64,000 nucleotides of DNA, taken from Salvia splendens. Taxonomy: Eukaryota; Streptophyta; Magnoliopsida; Lamiales; Lamiaceae. The notes under the pieces were generated by a model. That model did no database searches. It saw nothing but the letters and a program-made list of their open reading frames with translations, and had not been told where the DNA came from. Made by a program: the position numbers and the translations under genes. The stretch is taken from assembly GCF_004379255.2 (NCBI RefSeq), contig NC_056040.1:36133779-36197778 (forward strand). Direction: 5' to 3'. Position 1 is the first letter of the stretch. Each line of letters starts with the position of its first letter. This document shows positions 1-11,039 of this stretch, one piece after another.

Positions 1-1
1 A

Positions 2-2617
2 CTGACGCTGAAGAACAAGTATCCACTACCAAGGATAGACGACTTGTTTGACCAACTTCGAGGGGCAGGAGTCTTCTCTAAGATGGATTTGAGGTCTGGG
101 TACCATCAGCTGAGGGTTCGGCAAGAAGATGTACCCAAGACGGCTTTCCGAACAAGATATGGTCATTATGAGTTCGTTGTGATGCCTTTTGGACTGACGA
201 ACGCCCCGGCGGTGTTCATGGACCTTATGAACCGCGTGTTCCATCCATATTTGGATCGGTTTGTTCTAGTTTTCATCGATGATGTGCTCATTTACTCAAA
301 GAACGCGGAGGAGCACAAAGAGCACCTGAGAACCGTCCTAGCAACTCTAAGGGACGAGAAACTATATGCCAAGTTCAGTAAATGCGAGTTTTGGCTCAAG
401 GAAGTGAACTTTCTTGGACATGTAGTAACCTCAGATGGGATTCGTGTAGACCCGGCCAAGGTGGAAGCTGTACAGGAATGGAAGTCACCTTCTACACAAA
501 ATGAAATTCGAAGCTTTTTAGGACTGGCGGGCTATTATCGAAGGTTCATTGAGGGATTCTCGAAGATAGCAAGGCCAATGACTCAACAACTGAAAAAGGG
601 AGTCAAGATGAATTGGACACCAGAGTGTGAGGCGAGCTTTCAGTTGTTGAAGGAGAAATTGACCACCGCACCAATTCTAGCTGTGCCGGAGTCAGAGACT
701 GACTATGCGGTGTATACAGATGCGTCGAAGGTGGGACTTGGATGTGTGCTTATGCAGAAGGGGAAAGTGATTGCATATGCATCGAGACAATTGAAGCCCC
801 ATGAGCTGAACTATCCGACACATGACTTAGAACTGGCAGCCGTGGTACACGCACTGAAGATCTGGAGACATCATCTCTATGGAGTCCGTTGTGAGATATA
901 TACGGACCATAAGAGTCTAAAGTACTTCTTTGAGCAAAAGGAGTTGAACATGCGCCAACGTAGATGGCTCGAGTTGGTGAAGGACTACGATTGTGGTATA
1001 AACTACCATCCGGGAAAAGCAAACGTAGTGGCCGATGCTCTTAGTAGGAAGTCTCAATCTCAGCTGGCCACCTTTCTTACTACCGAGGAGAGTCTAATCC
1101 AAGAGTTCGGTAAGATGCGGTTGGAAGTAGTGAGAATGCCCGAGACTGTGGAAAGAATAGTAGCCACGTTGGTGATGGAACCCGACTTAAGAGCCAGAAT
1201 TGTGGAAGCTCAACGGCGAGATACGTTACTAGAGAAGATTCGCTCGGAAGTGGGGACGGGTGAACTCGGAAATTTTCGTGAGGCAGCGGATAATGGTCTC
1301 ACATACAAGGGAAGGTTGTGTGTGCCTAAGGATGAAGGCCTGAGGAACGAAATCATGAGAGAAGCACATGAAACCCCATACGCTGCTCATCCAGGAAGCA
1401 CCAAGATGTATCAAGACATGAAGAGGCAATTTTGGTGGAACGGTATGAAAAAGCATGTTGCAGCATTTGTGGAGAGATGCCTAGCATGTCAACAAGTAAA
1501 GGCGCTACACCAACGGCCCTATGGGAGATTGCAACCCCTCGAGATTCCAGAATGGAAGTGGGAACATATTGCAATGGACTTTGTGACAGGACTGCCAAAA
1601 TCCCAGCGAGGAAACACTGTGATTTGGGTGATTATAGATCGCCTCACCAAATCTGCTCATTTTATACCGGTTCGTGCTACATATGGATCCAGCCAGTTGG
1701 CAAAGATATATGTGCGGGAGATTATACGCTTGCATGGAGTACCAACGACAATTACATCCGATCGCGACACTAAATTCACTTCTAGATTTTGGACGAGCCT
1801 GCAGCGCGAGTTGGGGACTAAGTTGAATTTTAGTACTGCCTTCCACCCACAAACCGATGGGCAGTCAGAGAGAACGATACAGACCTTAGAAGATATGCTG
1901 CGAGCCGTGGTGCTAGATCGAGGCGTAGGTTGGGAAGAAGTGTTGCCATTGGTAGAGTTCGCTTACAACAATAGTTACCAGGCGACTATCAACATGGCTC
2001 CATATGAGGCATTGTATGGGAAGAGGTGTAGATCACCACTTTATTGGGATGAAGTGGGTGAGAGAAGAGTGCTTGGACCAGACTCTGTGGAAGAAATGAT
2101 AGAGATTGTTTGACAAATCCGTGGGAGGATCAAGGAGGCGCAGGATCGACAGAAATCATACGCCGATGCTCGGAGGACCGATCTACAATTCGAACCTGGA
2201 GAGAATGTTTTTCTGAAAGTTGCCCCTTCTAAAGGAATAACTCGTTTTGGAGTGAAAGGAAAGCTGAGACCCCGATTTATCGGACCGTATGAGATTTTGG
2301 ATAGAGTCGGTGCGGTAGCATATAGATTGGCTCTACCACCAAGCTTTGGAAATGTGCACAACGTCTTCCATGTGTCACAATTGAGGAAGTATGTGTTTGA
2401 CCCCACTCACATAGTTCACCAAGAGGAGATGATGATCCTAAACCCCGACCTAAGTTATGAGGAGAATCCCGAGGCTATTTTGGATCGAAAGGTGCAAGAA
2501 TTGAGGAATAAATCAATTGTTTCGGTGAAAGTACGATGGAGGAATCATGGAGTCGAAGAAGCAACGTGGGAATTAGAGGATAAGATGAAAGATAAGTACC
2601 CAGGTTTGTTTGAGTGA
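2..2617 (+). pseudogene. pol: gypsy pol, 5'-partial, one in-frame stop
   Basis: Polyprotein for reverse transcription and integration of the retrotransposon. The frame is open from base 2, so the start is outside the window. In order: RT with the FIDD catalytic motif near nt 272-283; RNase H with YTDAS near nt 712-726 and [20 protein letters not shown] downstream; integrase zinc region (H..H near nt 1367-1390, CLAC near 1479-1490); integrase core with D in MDFVTGLP (~1574), D in TITSDRDTK (~1760) and E in GQSERTIQT (~1867); and a C-terminal chromodomain (~2480-2605, VSVKVRWRNHGVEEATWELE). A TGA at 2111-2113 breaks the frame where the related copies near 55.8 and 60.0 kb have Lys (EIVKQI). Reading resumes in the same frame to the TGA at 2615. 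This is the only lesion seen, which suggests a fairly young element. Confidence 0.93.
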
Positions 2618-2642
2618 TCTAGGAAAATTTCGGGACGAAATT

Positions 2643-2662
2643 TTTTTTTAAGGTGGGAGGAA
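2643..2662 (+). other. Polypurine tract of gypsy element
   Basis: After the pol stop a segment resembling GGGACGAAATTTTTTTT is followed by AAGGTGGGAGGAA, a purine run ending exactly where the LTR begins with TGTAATATCC. This is the expected plus-strand primer position. The same GGGACGAAATTT...GGAGG arrangement occurs on the minus strand next to the gypsy LTRs at 55270 and 59449. Confidence 0.8.
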
Positions 2663-3754
2663 TGTAATATCCGAAAAAAAATATATAGAATTTTTCTTTT
2701 TAAGGAATGAATTTTGTGAATATCTTGTTTAAGATATGGTTTGGTAAGTCTTAATTGATTTATATTATTTTTGGGGATATGATTATTTACCTAAGCAAAA
2801 TGTATTTGGGATAATTAATTAATCTATGAATTAAATACCCTAATTAGCTAATTTTCTCTCTCTCTCTCTTTCGAAATCTCTCCCCCTCTCCCCACTACTT
2901 TCTCAACCTCTCCCCACTCCCACTTAACCGATACACTTCCTCTCATTCTCTCCCTCACATCGGTTTCTCTCATTCTCTCCCTCAATCACTCTCAACATCA
3001 CGGTAAGGTTTCTCTCTTTCTCCCTCTCGGTTCTCACTTTTCCTCATTCACTCCCTCTCATCGATTTCTTGGATTCATCAAGGTGTTACTCTCTCTCGTA
3101 TTGAATCGGAGTCGGAGAAGGGAAAGCTTTCGAACTACAATTGAACTCTCCGAGAAAGGTAGCCCAAAACCCTATTTTCATACCAATTCCGAACCACATG
3201 CATTTAGGACGAATTCGAGTGTTTTAGATGCTGAATAGGATTTGTGGCTATGTGTTTATGTTGAGTATGTTTTTGGTGGTGACTGGCAGTGGGTTCCGAC
3301 CCCTTTTTGACTGATCAAACGATCTCTTTTTAGTACGAAATTTTAACTGTATGAACTTTGGTGTATCTTCTGTGTGGTGTTTAAATTTCAGCCTCTTTGG
3401 ATGTCGGGTGATTTTTTAATGATTTTTGAAAGTAAACTGCGCAGTTCGGCCGTGATGTAGGTTTTTGGGTTTTGCTTAAGTGCAAATTGTGTGAATCTGG
3501 GTATTTTGGTATGGTGATGTGTGTGGGTGTGACTGGCCAAGAGATGGCTCGGGAGATCCAGGGTTGTGTTCGTGTGTTTTTGGTTGTTAGCCGAGAGGCC
3601 TAGGGTTTGGTCTAGGGTGGTGTTGTGGAGAAGGTTGGAGGATATGAACTCATGTTTTCGGGTGTGTTTTGGGATGTAGAGTGGGTGTTGTGAATGTCGT
3701 ATAAGGTTTGAGAATCGTTGGTTGGGGGAAAGTTGGTGTGTGCACGTGATCGAG

Positions 3755-4065
3755 CCAGCGGCCGAGACGCCGAGCCAGGTGCCGAGCCAGGTGCCGAGAC
3801 AGGTGCCGAGACATGTGCCGAGCCAGGTGCCGAGACAGGTGCCGAGACATGTGCCGAGACAGGTGCCGAGCCAGGGCCGAGTCAGACGCCGAGACATGTG
3901 CCGAGCCAGGTGCCGAGGTACCGAGCCAGACGCCGAGACATGTGCCGAGCCAGGTGCCGAGTCATTATCCGAGACAGACGACCGAGGTGCCGAGTCAGGC
4001 AGGGCCGAAGTGCCGAGCCAGGCCGAGATGCCGAACCTTTTGCCGAGCCTTTTACCGAGCTAAGC
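3755..4065 (+). repeat. GCCGAG minisatellite inside the LTR
   Basis: About 25 near-tandem copies of a ~12-bp unit of type GCCGAG(A/C)CA(G/T)GT, degenerating to the right (GCCGAACCTTTT, ACCGAGCT). Since 12 is divisible by 3, several frames stay open and yield Arg/Cys- or Glu/Pro-rich ORFs with no expected coding value. It is much more GC-rich than the surrounding LTR. Confidence 0.9.
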
Positions 4066-4083
4066 GAGCCGTATGCACAGTGA

Positions 4084-4260
4084 GGGTGTTCCGGGGGTGT
4101 GAACGTCGTGTGCGTGTCGGGTGCGCGTCTTGTGTGCGTCGTGTGCGTGTCGTGTGCGCGTTTTGTGTGCGTCGTGTGTGTGTCGGGTGCGTGCAAGGTG
4201 TGGTTCGGACATGTGGGGTTGTGTGTTTGAAGTGTAGGTTGTTGTAAGTGTGTGTGTAGG
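4084..4260 (+). repeat. GT-rich low-complexity tract in LTR
   Basis: Irregular repetition of GTGTGCGTCG / GTGTCGGGTGCG units directly after the GCCGAG minisatellite. No coding or regulatory meaning can be supported. Confidence 0.7.
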
Positions 4261-5243
4261 TGTATCATGCTAGATATTAAAGTCATCCACGTAGAAAACA
4301 TGCATTGTTGACTAAGTCTCGTCTTCCCTGAGTCTAATCATGATTTTCATTTATCTTTCAAAAAGGGTGAACTTTTGCGAGGCAATTGTGGTTGAAGAAG
4401 GAAACTGTTTAAAAGCTAAGCAATTGAGGTGGGCTTTCCTATCCTACTATACTGTGGGATATCTTTAATACGGACTTGGTTCCGGAAATGTTTTTATGGA
4501 GGTGAACTGTTTGTCTTGCCAACTATTTTATTTTGAAACCTATCTGAAGTGGTTTACCACATATGTTTAATCGAATTCGGGTCTGTTGGGCTGCGAACCC
4601 TCAGGCTAGTGTACACGAGACCGGGAGCCATCTGAGAGCAAGTTGGCCGGTCTAGTTGACCTGGGGTGTGGCCACGCCCCTTGTCACCCGTTGGATCAGA
4701 TAGTGTATGATGGTGGAAATAAGGGTGGCAATGTCTGAAAATGACTGCGCAGTCGAATTTGTGAAATATGTTTTAGTGTACTTGGGTTATTTTTCTTTAC
4801 ACTTAAAACCCCAAGGTTACACTGTTATGGCATGACAAACTATGATTTTGGCGTGTGTCCACTGAGTGCATCAAGTACTCAGCCCTGCATGTTGTTTTCT
4901 TAATGTGCAGGTTGAGCGGCGATAGGGATGACGGATGTTGAGCAGTTAAAGCCAAAATGTGTTTTACTTTGTCTTTTGGATGGTGTCGTGTCGTCATACC
5001 CGGCATTATCTATCTCTTGGTCTTTTCCGCTGCTTCGTAATCCGATACAATGATTTTTATGAAACTCTGATTACTTTAAATTTTAGTAATGTCGTCACAG
5101 TACAATGTTTTGAAGTGAACTTCCTTCTTTTAAATGTTTTTGGGTCAAGTATTCTTGTTCTCCCCCTTTCTTCCCCACTTCTTTATTCCTCCCCTAGTCG
5201 CGATCCACCGTGCTTCCTATCCTTAGGAAATGCGGGCGTGACA

Positions 5244-6766
5244 GATATAATCTTATTCATTACGTTTCACAAACTAATCGGCCTAAACTCAGCCCATTTT
5301 GTAGGGTTTTCCTTTTTTGGAACCAGAACAATTAAAGTTGCCGCAATACCTCTTGGGATTTGAGATCCCGCAAAGAAGTCCAGCACCGCCGCAGCCACGT
5401 CAGCCCCTATGATCTCCCAACAAGCCTGGAAAAAGAGGGCAGAATACTCGTCCGGCCCTGCCGCGCTTTCTGCATTGATACTAAAGACGGTCTTCCTTAT
5501 TTCATCTATAGTAGGAGCCCTCTCCAAAAACTCCATGTTCACTTGAGAAGGGAGGGTTGGGAGGATTTCTAGATCCAGCTCCTCTAAGAATCCCACATCA
5601 TCTGAGAGAAGACCTTTGAAGAATTTTTCTGCCGAGCTTCGAATATCAACATCTTCAGTTAGAGTCTGATTTCCATCCTCAATCGAGAGGATTCTTGATT
5701 TTACCCGTTTCTGTTTTACCCATTTCAAAGCCGCTTTCTGACGCCAAAAATCTTCCTCCATCTTTAACCTTAACAAAAACTCAGCTGCTGATTTGTTCAT
5801 TTCTGATCTAAGCTCAGGAAGAGGGTTCTGCTCATATCTTTCAAGAGCTTCCTTGGCCTCCAATTCGGCTTTTTTCAATCTTTCAAAAATATTTCCAAAA
5901 ACCACTCGATTCCATATTCTCAAGCTCCTCTTAAGCCGGCTAAGTTTGATTTGCACATTAATCATGCCACTAGTACCAGTTCCCTCCCTCCAGCACCTTT
6001 CAACTTCCTGAAGAAACAAGTGATGTCGAACCCACATATTTTGGAACCGAAAGGATGGCTTTATTCTAGGACCTGGGACTTGACATCTCACCAAAAGTGG
6101 GCAATGATCAGACAGAATTCTGGGAAGGTTTGTTACTCTAGAAGACTTAAACATACTCGCCCATCCTTCACCGATGAGAACTCGGTCTAGCCTTTCAAAA
6201 GTTTTCCCCCTTGCCCAAGTAAATTTGGGTCCATCCGCACCCAAATCAAGGAGCTGGCAGTCACTAATAGTCTCAGCAAATTCCAACATTTCTTTGATTT
6301 TCCTTCCCTGCCTCCGTACACTTCCCTGTCTCTCCTCTTCCGAAACAAAAATATTGAAATCACCCCCCACCAACCAGGGAAGGCCATCTATCTTTGCTGC
6401 AAGATCCCGAAGCTTATCCCACATTCCCCTCCTTCCCACCTTAGAACATTTACCTTAGGCAACAGAAATGAAAAAGGGAGCAGGAAGAAAAGGGGAAACA
6501 TATCTGCCGTGGAGAACTTGATCTGAGTCATCCCATCCATCCACCTTAATGCCCTCAGCAACAAACAGCCAAATTTGTCCATTACAATTAGAACCCTTAA
6601 ATTGCAAGCCAAACACCCTACTGAAAAAGTCCGGTCTAGGAGCAACAAGTGGTTCAATGATTGCTAAAACATAAATTCTATTCTCCTTCACCAATCTCTT
6701 GATGATGCTCTGGGTGTTTACATTGGCAACTCCCCGAGCATTCCAAATCAGAATATTAAGCGACAT
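5244..6766 (-). pseudogene. LINE ORF2 (endonuclease + start of RT), interrupted
   Basis: Encodes the nicking endonuclease and reverse transcriptase used for target-primed reverse transcription. The N-terminus MSLNILIWNARGVAN is the typical start of plant L1 endonuclease. An in-frame TAA at 6455-6457 interrupts it (after FISVA) and reading continues in the same frame: GGDFNIF, FTWARG...DRVL and SDHCPLLV are the conserved endonuclease blocks. A Lys/Glu-rich linker follows, then RT entry motifs: AAGPDEYSALFFQACWE, LIVLVPKKENP and FRPISL. A TGA just after FRPISL (5267-5269) replaces a usual Cys codon; recognisable homology goes on to 5244, where the gypsy LTR begins. The RT catalytic domain is therefore not in this segment. 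Confidence 0.88.
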
Positions 6767-9185
6767 GAGAAACCTCAGCCACCAAAGCCCCTACATTAGT
6801 TCTGCCCTTCTTTAACACTTTTTCTCCCTCAATCTTTAAGACATCCCTAGCAGCCCCCCTTTTCTCCACAACTTGGACCTGCTGCATTTCAGAGTCAAGG
6901 TCCAAATCTTCACCCTCATCCCCACCTGACTCATCTTCATAAGCCTCGGGGTCAAAGTCCCCATTTGGAAGCATCTTCAAATACCACGGCTTAGACGACA
7001 GCCCCCGAACAGGAGCCCCCAAGGAAGCCTTATCCGAGCCCAAGGAGGAAGAAGACAGAGCCGCAAACCTGTTGGCCGAGGTCTGCAGAGAAAGGCCCTC
7101 AAGGGCCACCCCCTCCTACCACACCTTCTATACTGTCCTTGCCACCTTCCCGAGGCCATGAACCAGACTCCAACGCCAAGCATCCCAGGGAGAACTCAGC
7201 CGAGCCTACCCTCGGGAAAAAGCCGCCAAGCAGCCCACTTCCTCCCCCATCAACCGAACCCCTCCTTGAACCACCCCCAACCCCCTGACCTCCTTCCCCA
7301 GCAAACCCCTCCTGTAACCCTGAGCCCCCCTTCCCCTGCCTCCCTCGTCTCCTTCCTTGAAGTTGAAAACCCCCCTCATCCTGTCCCAGCCTGCTCCCGA
7401 CCTCCACAACAACACCCCCAAGCGCATCCTTGCACTTTCCCACAGGCGGAACTCCCAACCCCTGAGGAACATCAGCCCCCCTCTCCCCCATCCGAGAGCT
7501 CTCAACATCAGGCCTATTAAAAGCCCTACGCACCGGCTTCTCCCTGCTACCATTTGCATAACACACCTCACTAGAATGACCCACGTGCTTACATTCATGG
7601 CAGAAAAGAGGAATACGGTCCCATCTAAGTGACTGTCTTATCTCCCTCCCCTGTATGTTTAGGATGATCTCTTGAACCTGCGTTTTGGAGATGTCTATTT
7701 CAATGCAAAGCCTCGCAAAGGACAATCTAGAACGAGAAATTGTTGCATGATCCACCAATAAAGGTTCACCAAGAAGCCCTCCAATCGCAAACAATGCCGA
7801 CTTTTCAAACAAATGAATGGGAAGCCCTATCAAGTTGCACCATACCGCCGCAATAGGGGATTCAAAAAACGGATCAAAATCTGTTGTCCATTTAAACACT
7901 CTCATGGGGTGACGATCCACAAACCAAACTGGCATCCCATTAGGCCCATTTAACAGTTTAGCATAATCCTCAACCAAGGAGAATTGAATTAGCACATGCT
8001 TAGCATTTATAAATTTCCACAAAAACTCACCCTTGAATTTCATGCCCATGAAAGCCCTCTGTATGTGAAGACACGAGGGAATAGAATGAGAAAATTTTCC
8101 CACGATCGCAAAGCCCATCTTCTCCGCCAAATAAGAGGTCTCCGCACTTGAAAATTGGATTGAAGGAAGCCCACAGCTTTCCCCCGGAACACCCATTCTC
8201 CTGATCTTCACTGGATCAAAGCTCACTGGCACCTTCCCCCCATGTTCACCCCATCTGCCACAGCCGCTTTGAAGAGCTTTGTCCCCGACCAACTGTTGCC
8301 ATGGTTCTTCGAGCTCGAGCCTTCCTTGTTACTGTTTAGGTTCACCTTGACTAAAGAATCAATCACCCTAGGAACCTCTCTCCCTCCCATTCCTATGATC
8401 CTCTCTTTCTCTTTAGCAACCCTAAGGTTATCCTTGCTCAGCGCAGGAAAATTCTCAATAACTGGTTGTGCAGAAATAAGATCCAGAGCCAGATCAGAAA
8501 GCGATCCTGCCGGAATTACTTCTGCCTGTCCCACAAGCTCAGATCCCCCAGATATCACAGTATCCACACCACAAACCCCTACCTCCCTCTCCTCAACCCC
8601 AGACCCTGAACCAACAACCATCTCCCCTGCATCAAAAATTACCATAGCACTATCATCTCCCTCGCCAGCCCCACAACCGTCCAACTCCAGACCACCCAGA
8701 GACCCCTCCCCAAAATTCTGAGCATTAGCATTCAAATCTTCCACCATCTCTACCCCAACCCCCTCCAAAGCCCCATCTCCAGCCAACCCCTCCCCACACC
8801 CATTATCTTCCCTCAGCCCATCCTTCTCTTCCGGAATCGGTTCCATAACCTGCAAAATATTCCCCCCCGCCTTCTTTTTTCCAGAAAACAACCTCAGATC
8901 AGAACCATTAAATCCCTTCGATCTCGATTGTCGCAGCGCCTTACCCTTCAAGCCCCCTTTCCTCATTTCCGCCATTCTCATCAAAGGCGATTTTGGTCTT
9001 GGACAAACGTTGCTACCGCGAGTCGAGGTAACCCGTGGCAGTTTCGATCTCTCCGATCTCCTGACCTCAGGCAATTTTGTGTCACCAACCAAAGGCAAAT
9101 TTTCATGCCCCTCACTCTCCGGAAGAGGATCCCCTGACCCCGCAACCAGACCCAGCACCTCCCCCATTTCTCCCGACTCCGCCAT
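6756..9185 (-). pseudogene. LINE ORF1, gag-like RNA-binding protein, frameshifted
   Basis: Start at 9185 (MAESGEMGEVLG). The frame is open to 8223 as an acidic, low-complexity N-terminal part ending near SWSGTKLFKA. A frameshift around 8230-8290 moves reading to another frame, which holds a DUF4283-like segment (~8200-7700, with FLWKFINAKHVLIQF and VWCNLIGLPIHLFEKSALF) and a zinc knuckle CHECKHVGHSSEVC (~7600-7560). A Gly-rich stretch follows, then a second frame change near 7100-7190 leads to ANRFAAL (~7075-7055), a block often seen in plant LINE ORF1, and a stop at 6756. ORF1 normally coats LINE RNA. Antisense ORFs in this interval are shadows. Confidence 0.8.
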
Positions 9186-9430
9186 CTTAGATCCCTAAAG
9201 CATCTCCGGCGACCCAACGACAATCGCTAGAACACGTAGGGAGAAAATGGTAAGCCGAACAGCTATCAGACGGAAAAAGGAAACCCAGCAGTTCAAACAA
9301 AAGTCGGAAACAGGAATCAGGAAACTGAAAACGGAAAGCACAGAGAAAACGGAATGAACAGAGGAATCGGAAAGCACAGTGCAAACGGAAAAGAAACCAG
9401 ACACAAATTCAGTCAGCGTGTGAAAATCGC
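9186..9430 (-). other. Probable LINE 5' UTR
   Basis: Sequence upstream of ORF1, rich in short repeats such as GGAAAGCACAG / CGGAAAAC. The exact LINE 5' end is not defined, because the 3' end with the matching target duplication is outside the window. Confidence 0.45.
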
Positions 9431-9439
9431 ACACACTGA

Positions 9440-10315
9440 AGGTGAAATCGCCTCCATTCGATGTTTGAAATACTCAAAAGGTTTTTGGAAATAGTTTGCT
9501 TGTTGGCCAAGTAAACTCAAATACAAAGAGTTATGTTCTAAATGAAATTCAACGAGACAACCATGACTATTCTGCTCTATTGACCAAAACGATCTTGTCT
9601 TTGATGCCATTAATTTACACACATCACAAAATGTATAAATGTGGGCAATTTTGATTCAAAAGAACTGCTTGTTGACCAAGTAAACCAATATATAAGAGTT
9701 ATGCTACAAATAAGCTGTTAAGATATGACAATTGTTATGATGTTATATCGATGAAAATGATCCTATCTTGATGCAATTACCTAACAGAGATCGTACAATG
9801 AAAGTTTGTAGGTCATTTGGATGGAAATGGTTTGCTTGTTGGCCAAGTAAACCTATATACAAAGAGTTATGCTCTAAATGAAATTCCACGAGATAACCAT
9901 GGCTATTCTGCTCTATTGACCAAAATGATCTTGTCTTTAATGCCATTACGTGACACTCATCACAAAATGTATAAACGTGGGCAATTTTGCTTCAAAAGGA
10001 TTGCTTGTTGGCCAAGTAAACCCATATATAAGAGTTCTGCTTCAAATAAGCTGTTAAGAGATGACAATTGCTATGATGTTATATCAATGAAAATGATCCT
10101 ATCTTAATGCAATTATCCAACAAAGATCGTACAATGAAAGTTTGTAGGTCATTTGGATAGAAATGGTTTACTTGTTGGCCAAGTAAAACTAAATACAAAT
10201 AGTTATGCTCTAAATGAAATTCAACGAGACGACCATGACTATTTTTCTATATTGACCAAAATGATCTTGTCTTTGATGTCATTACGTTACACACGTCACA
10301 AAATGTATAATTGGT
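9440..10315 (+). repeat. ~168-bp satellite, five monomers as ~336-bp dimers
   Basis: The landmark GCTTGTTGGCCAAGTAAAC (or a close variant) starts at 9498, 9667, 9834, 10003 and 10170, spacings 169, 167, 169 and 167 bp. Odd monomers share ATGAAATTC(A/C)ACGAGA...CTCTATTGACCAAA; even monomers share AAATAAGCTGTTAAGA...ATGATGTTATAT, so the true unit is a two-monomer dimer. Monomer length is that of many plant centromeric satellites, but nothing here proves centromeric location. Short ORFs through it are chance. Confidence 0.88.
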
Positions 10316-10869
10316 ATAATTGTAATGTTACACACATTACAATACTAAACTATACAGTACATACATTGCACACAATACAAACTGTATTCAAAATATACGC
10401 TGTGTGCAGACACTCAATATATAAAGAATATACACTATATTATACAAAGAATACACACAATACACGCACCATACACACACTATACACACACCACCACACT
10501 AAATACAAAATGTACACTTAACACATAAACACATTTCCCACAAAATACACATAAACACACACTTACCACAAAATACACACAATGCACACTTTACACACAA
10601 TACACACTATATAAAATACATACATTGTATAATACACATCCCTGGTCAAAATATACACATTAAACAAAAAATACACACAATGCACACCTTACACATAAAG
10701 TAGACATAATGCACACACTCCACACTACTTGCACACAGTGCACACTATATAAAATACATAAATTGCATAAAAAAACACACTATTCAAAACAATAACAAAC
10801 ACTGTACACATCCCCGATCAAAATACGCAAAATGCACAAAATGCACACTACTTACATTACACAACATAC
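10316..10869 (+). repeat. A+C-rich complex satellite, first segment
   Basis: Start of the G-poor array made of ACACAAAATACACACAATG-type words. It carries landmark blocks recognisable in every unit: ACTGTATTCAAAATATACGC (~10380), the CTGGTCAAAATA box (~10645), and the CACAAAGTAGACATAATG block (~10694). It ends at a copied LTR fragment. Confidence 0.9.
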
Positions 10870-11039
10870 TGTTGGGGTTTTGGAGCCCCTTGCACAGCGG
10901 AAGACTTGTACAAACAAATAAATCAGACATAGGATCTATTTGACCGATTATGAGATTAATCTATTCACATGTTAACACAGAGCTGCATGCTAGAACGCAA
11001 ATAATTCATGCTCATAGAATATAAATCCTAAACATGAAT
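10870..11039 (-). repeat. 170-bp copia LTR-end fragment embedded in satellite
   Basis: Begins TGTTGGGGTTTTGGAGCCCC and matches the left end of the LTR at 14414 almost base for base until AACATGAAT, then returns abruptly to satellite. The left junction (CAACATAC/TGTTGGGG) is the same as at 14413/14414, so this is a duplicated junction, not an independent insertion. Confidence 0.88.

Larger units (their letters stand above)
1..5243 (+). mobile_element. Ty3/gypsy chromovirus (Tekay/Del-like), 3' part with 3' LTR
   Basis: The window opens inside pol and runs through RT, RNase H, integrase, chromodomain, polypurine tract and a complete 3' LTR. gag, protease and the 5' LTR must lie to the left. 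Order RT-RH-IN with a C-terminal chromodomain is diagnostic of Ty3/gypsy chromoviruses; the long LTR and the TGTAATATCC...GGGCGTGACA ends fit the Tekay/Del clade (established knowledge, assignment by eye). The right LTR end abuts LINE reverse-transcriptase sequence, so this element inserted into the LINE. The target duplication should be GATAT, but its left copy is outside the window. Confidence 0.9.
2663..5243 (+). repeat. 3' LTR of gypsy chromovirus (2581 bp)
   Basis: Starts TGTAATATCC right after the polypurine tract and ends GGGCGTGACA. It contains CT-rich stretches (~2855-3060), a GCCGAG minisatellite (3755-4065), a GT-rich tract (~4084-4260), and a conserved block with splice-like signals shared with the other gypsy LTRs here: donor-like GAG/GTGGGC at 4426-4434 and acceptor-like TTAATGTGCAG/GTTGAG ending at 4910. 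The 3' tail with CTAGTCGCGATC...CCTTAGGAAATGCGGGCGTG is also shared. ORFs inside it are low-complexity artefacts. Confidence 0.88.
5244..9430 (-). mobile_element. Plant L1-type LINE, 3'-interrupted by the gypsy element
   Basis: A non-LTR retrotransposon read from right to left: 5' UTR (~9430-9186), gag-like ORF1 (9185-6756), ORF2 with apurinic-like endonuclease and the start of RT (6766-5244). ORF2 is cut at 5244 by the gypsy LTR end. ORF1 and ORF2 overlap by about 11 bp, a usual layout. Both ORFs carry stops or frameshifts, so the copy is dead. The rest of RT, the 3' UTR and poly(A) should lie left of the gypsy 5' LTR, outside the window. The 5' boundary is approximate and was placed where satellite-like sequence begins. 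Confidence 0.85.

Noticed and set aside
1432..1852. ORFs in other frames across integrase
   Set aside because: Shadows of the gypsy pol frame, which carries the catalytic motifs.
3718..4301. Overlapping ORFs through the GCCGAG minisatellite (Arg/Cys-rich, Glu/Pro-rich)
   Set aside because: The 12-bp repeat keeps all frames open; they lie inside an LTR and have no recognisable domain.
7150..9137. Plus-strand Pro/Ser-rich ORFs opposite the LINE
   Set aside because: They are antisense shadows of LINE ORF1, whose minus-strand reading shows DUF4283-like and CCHC motifs.
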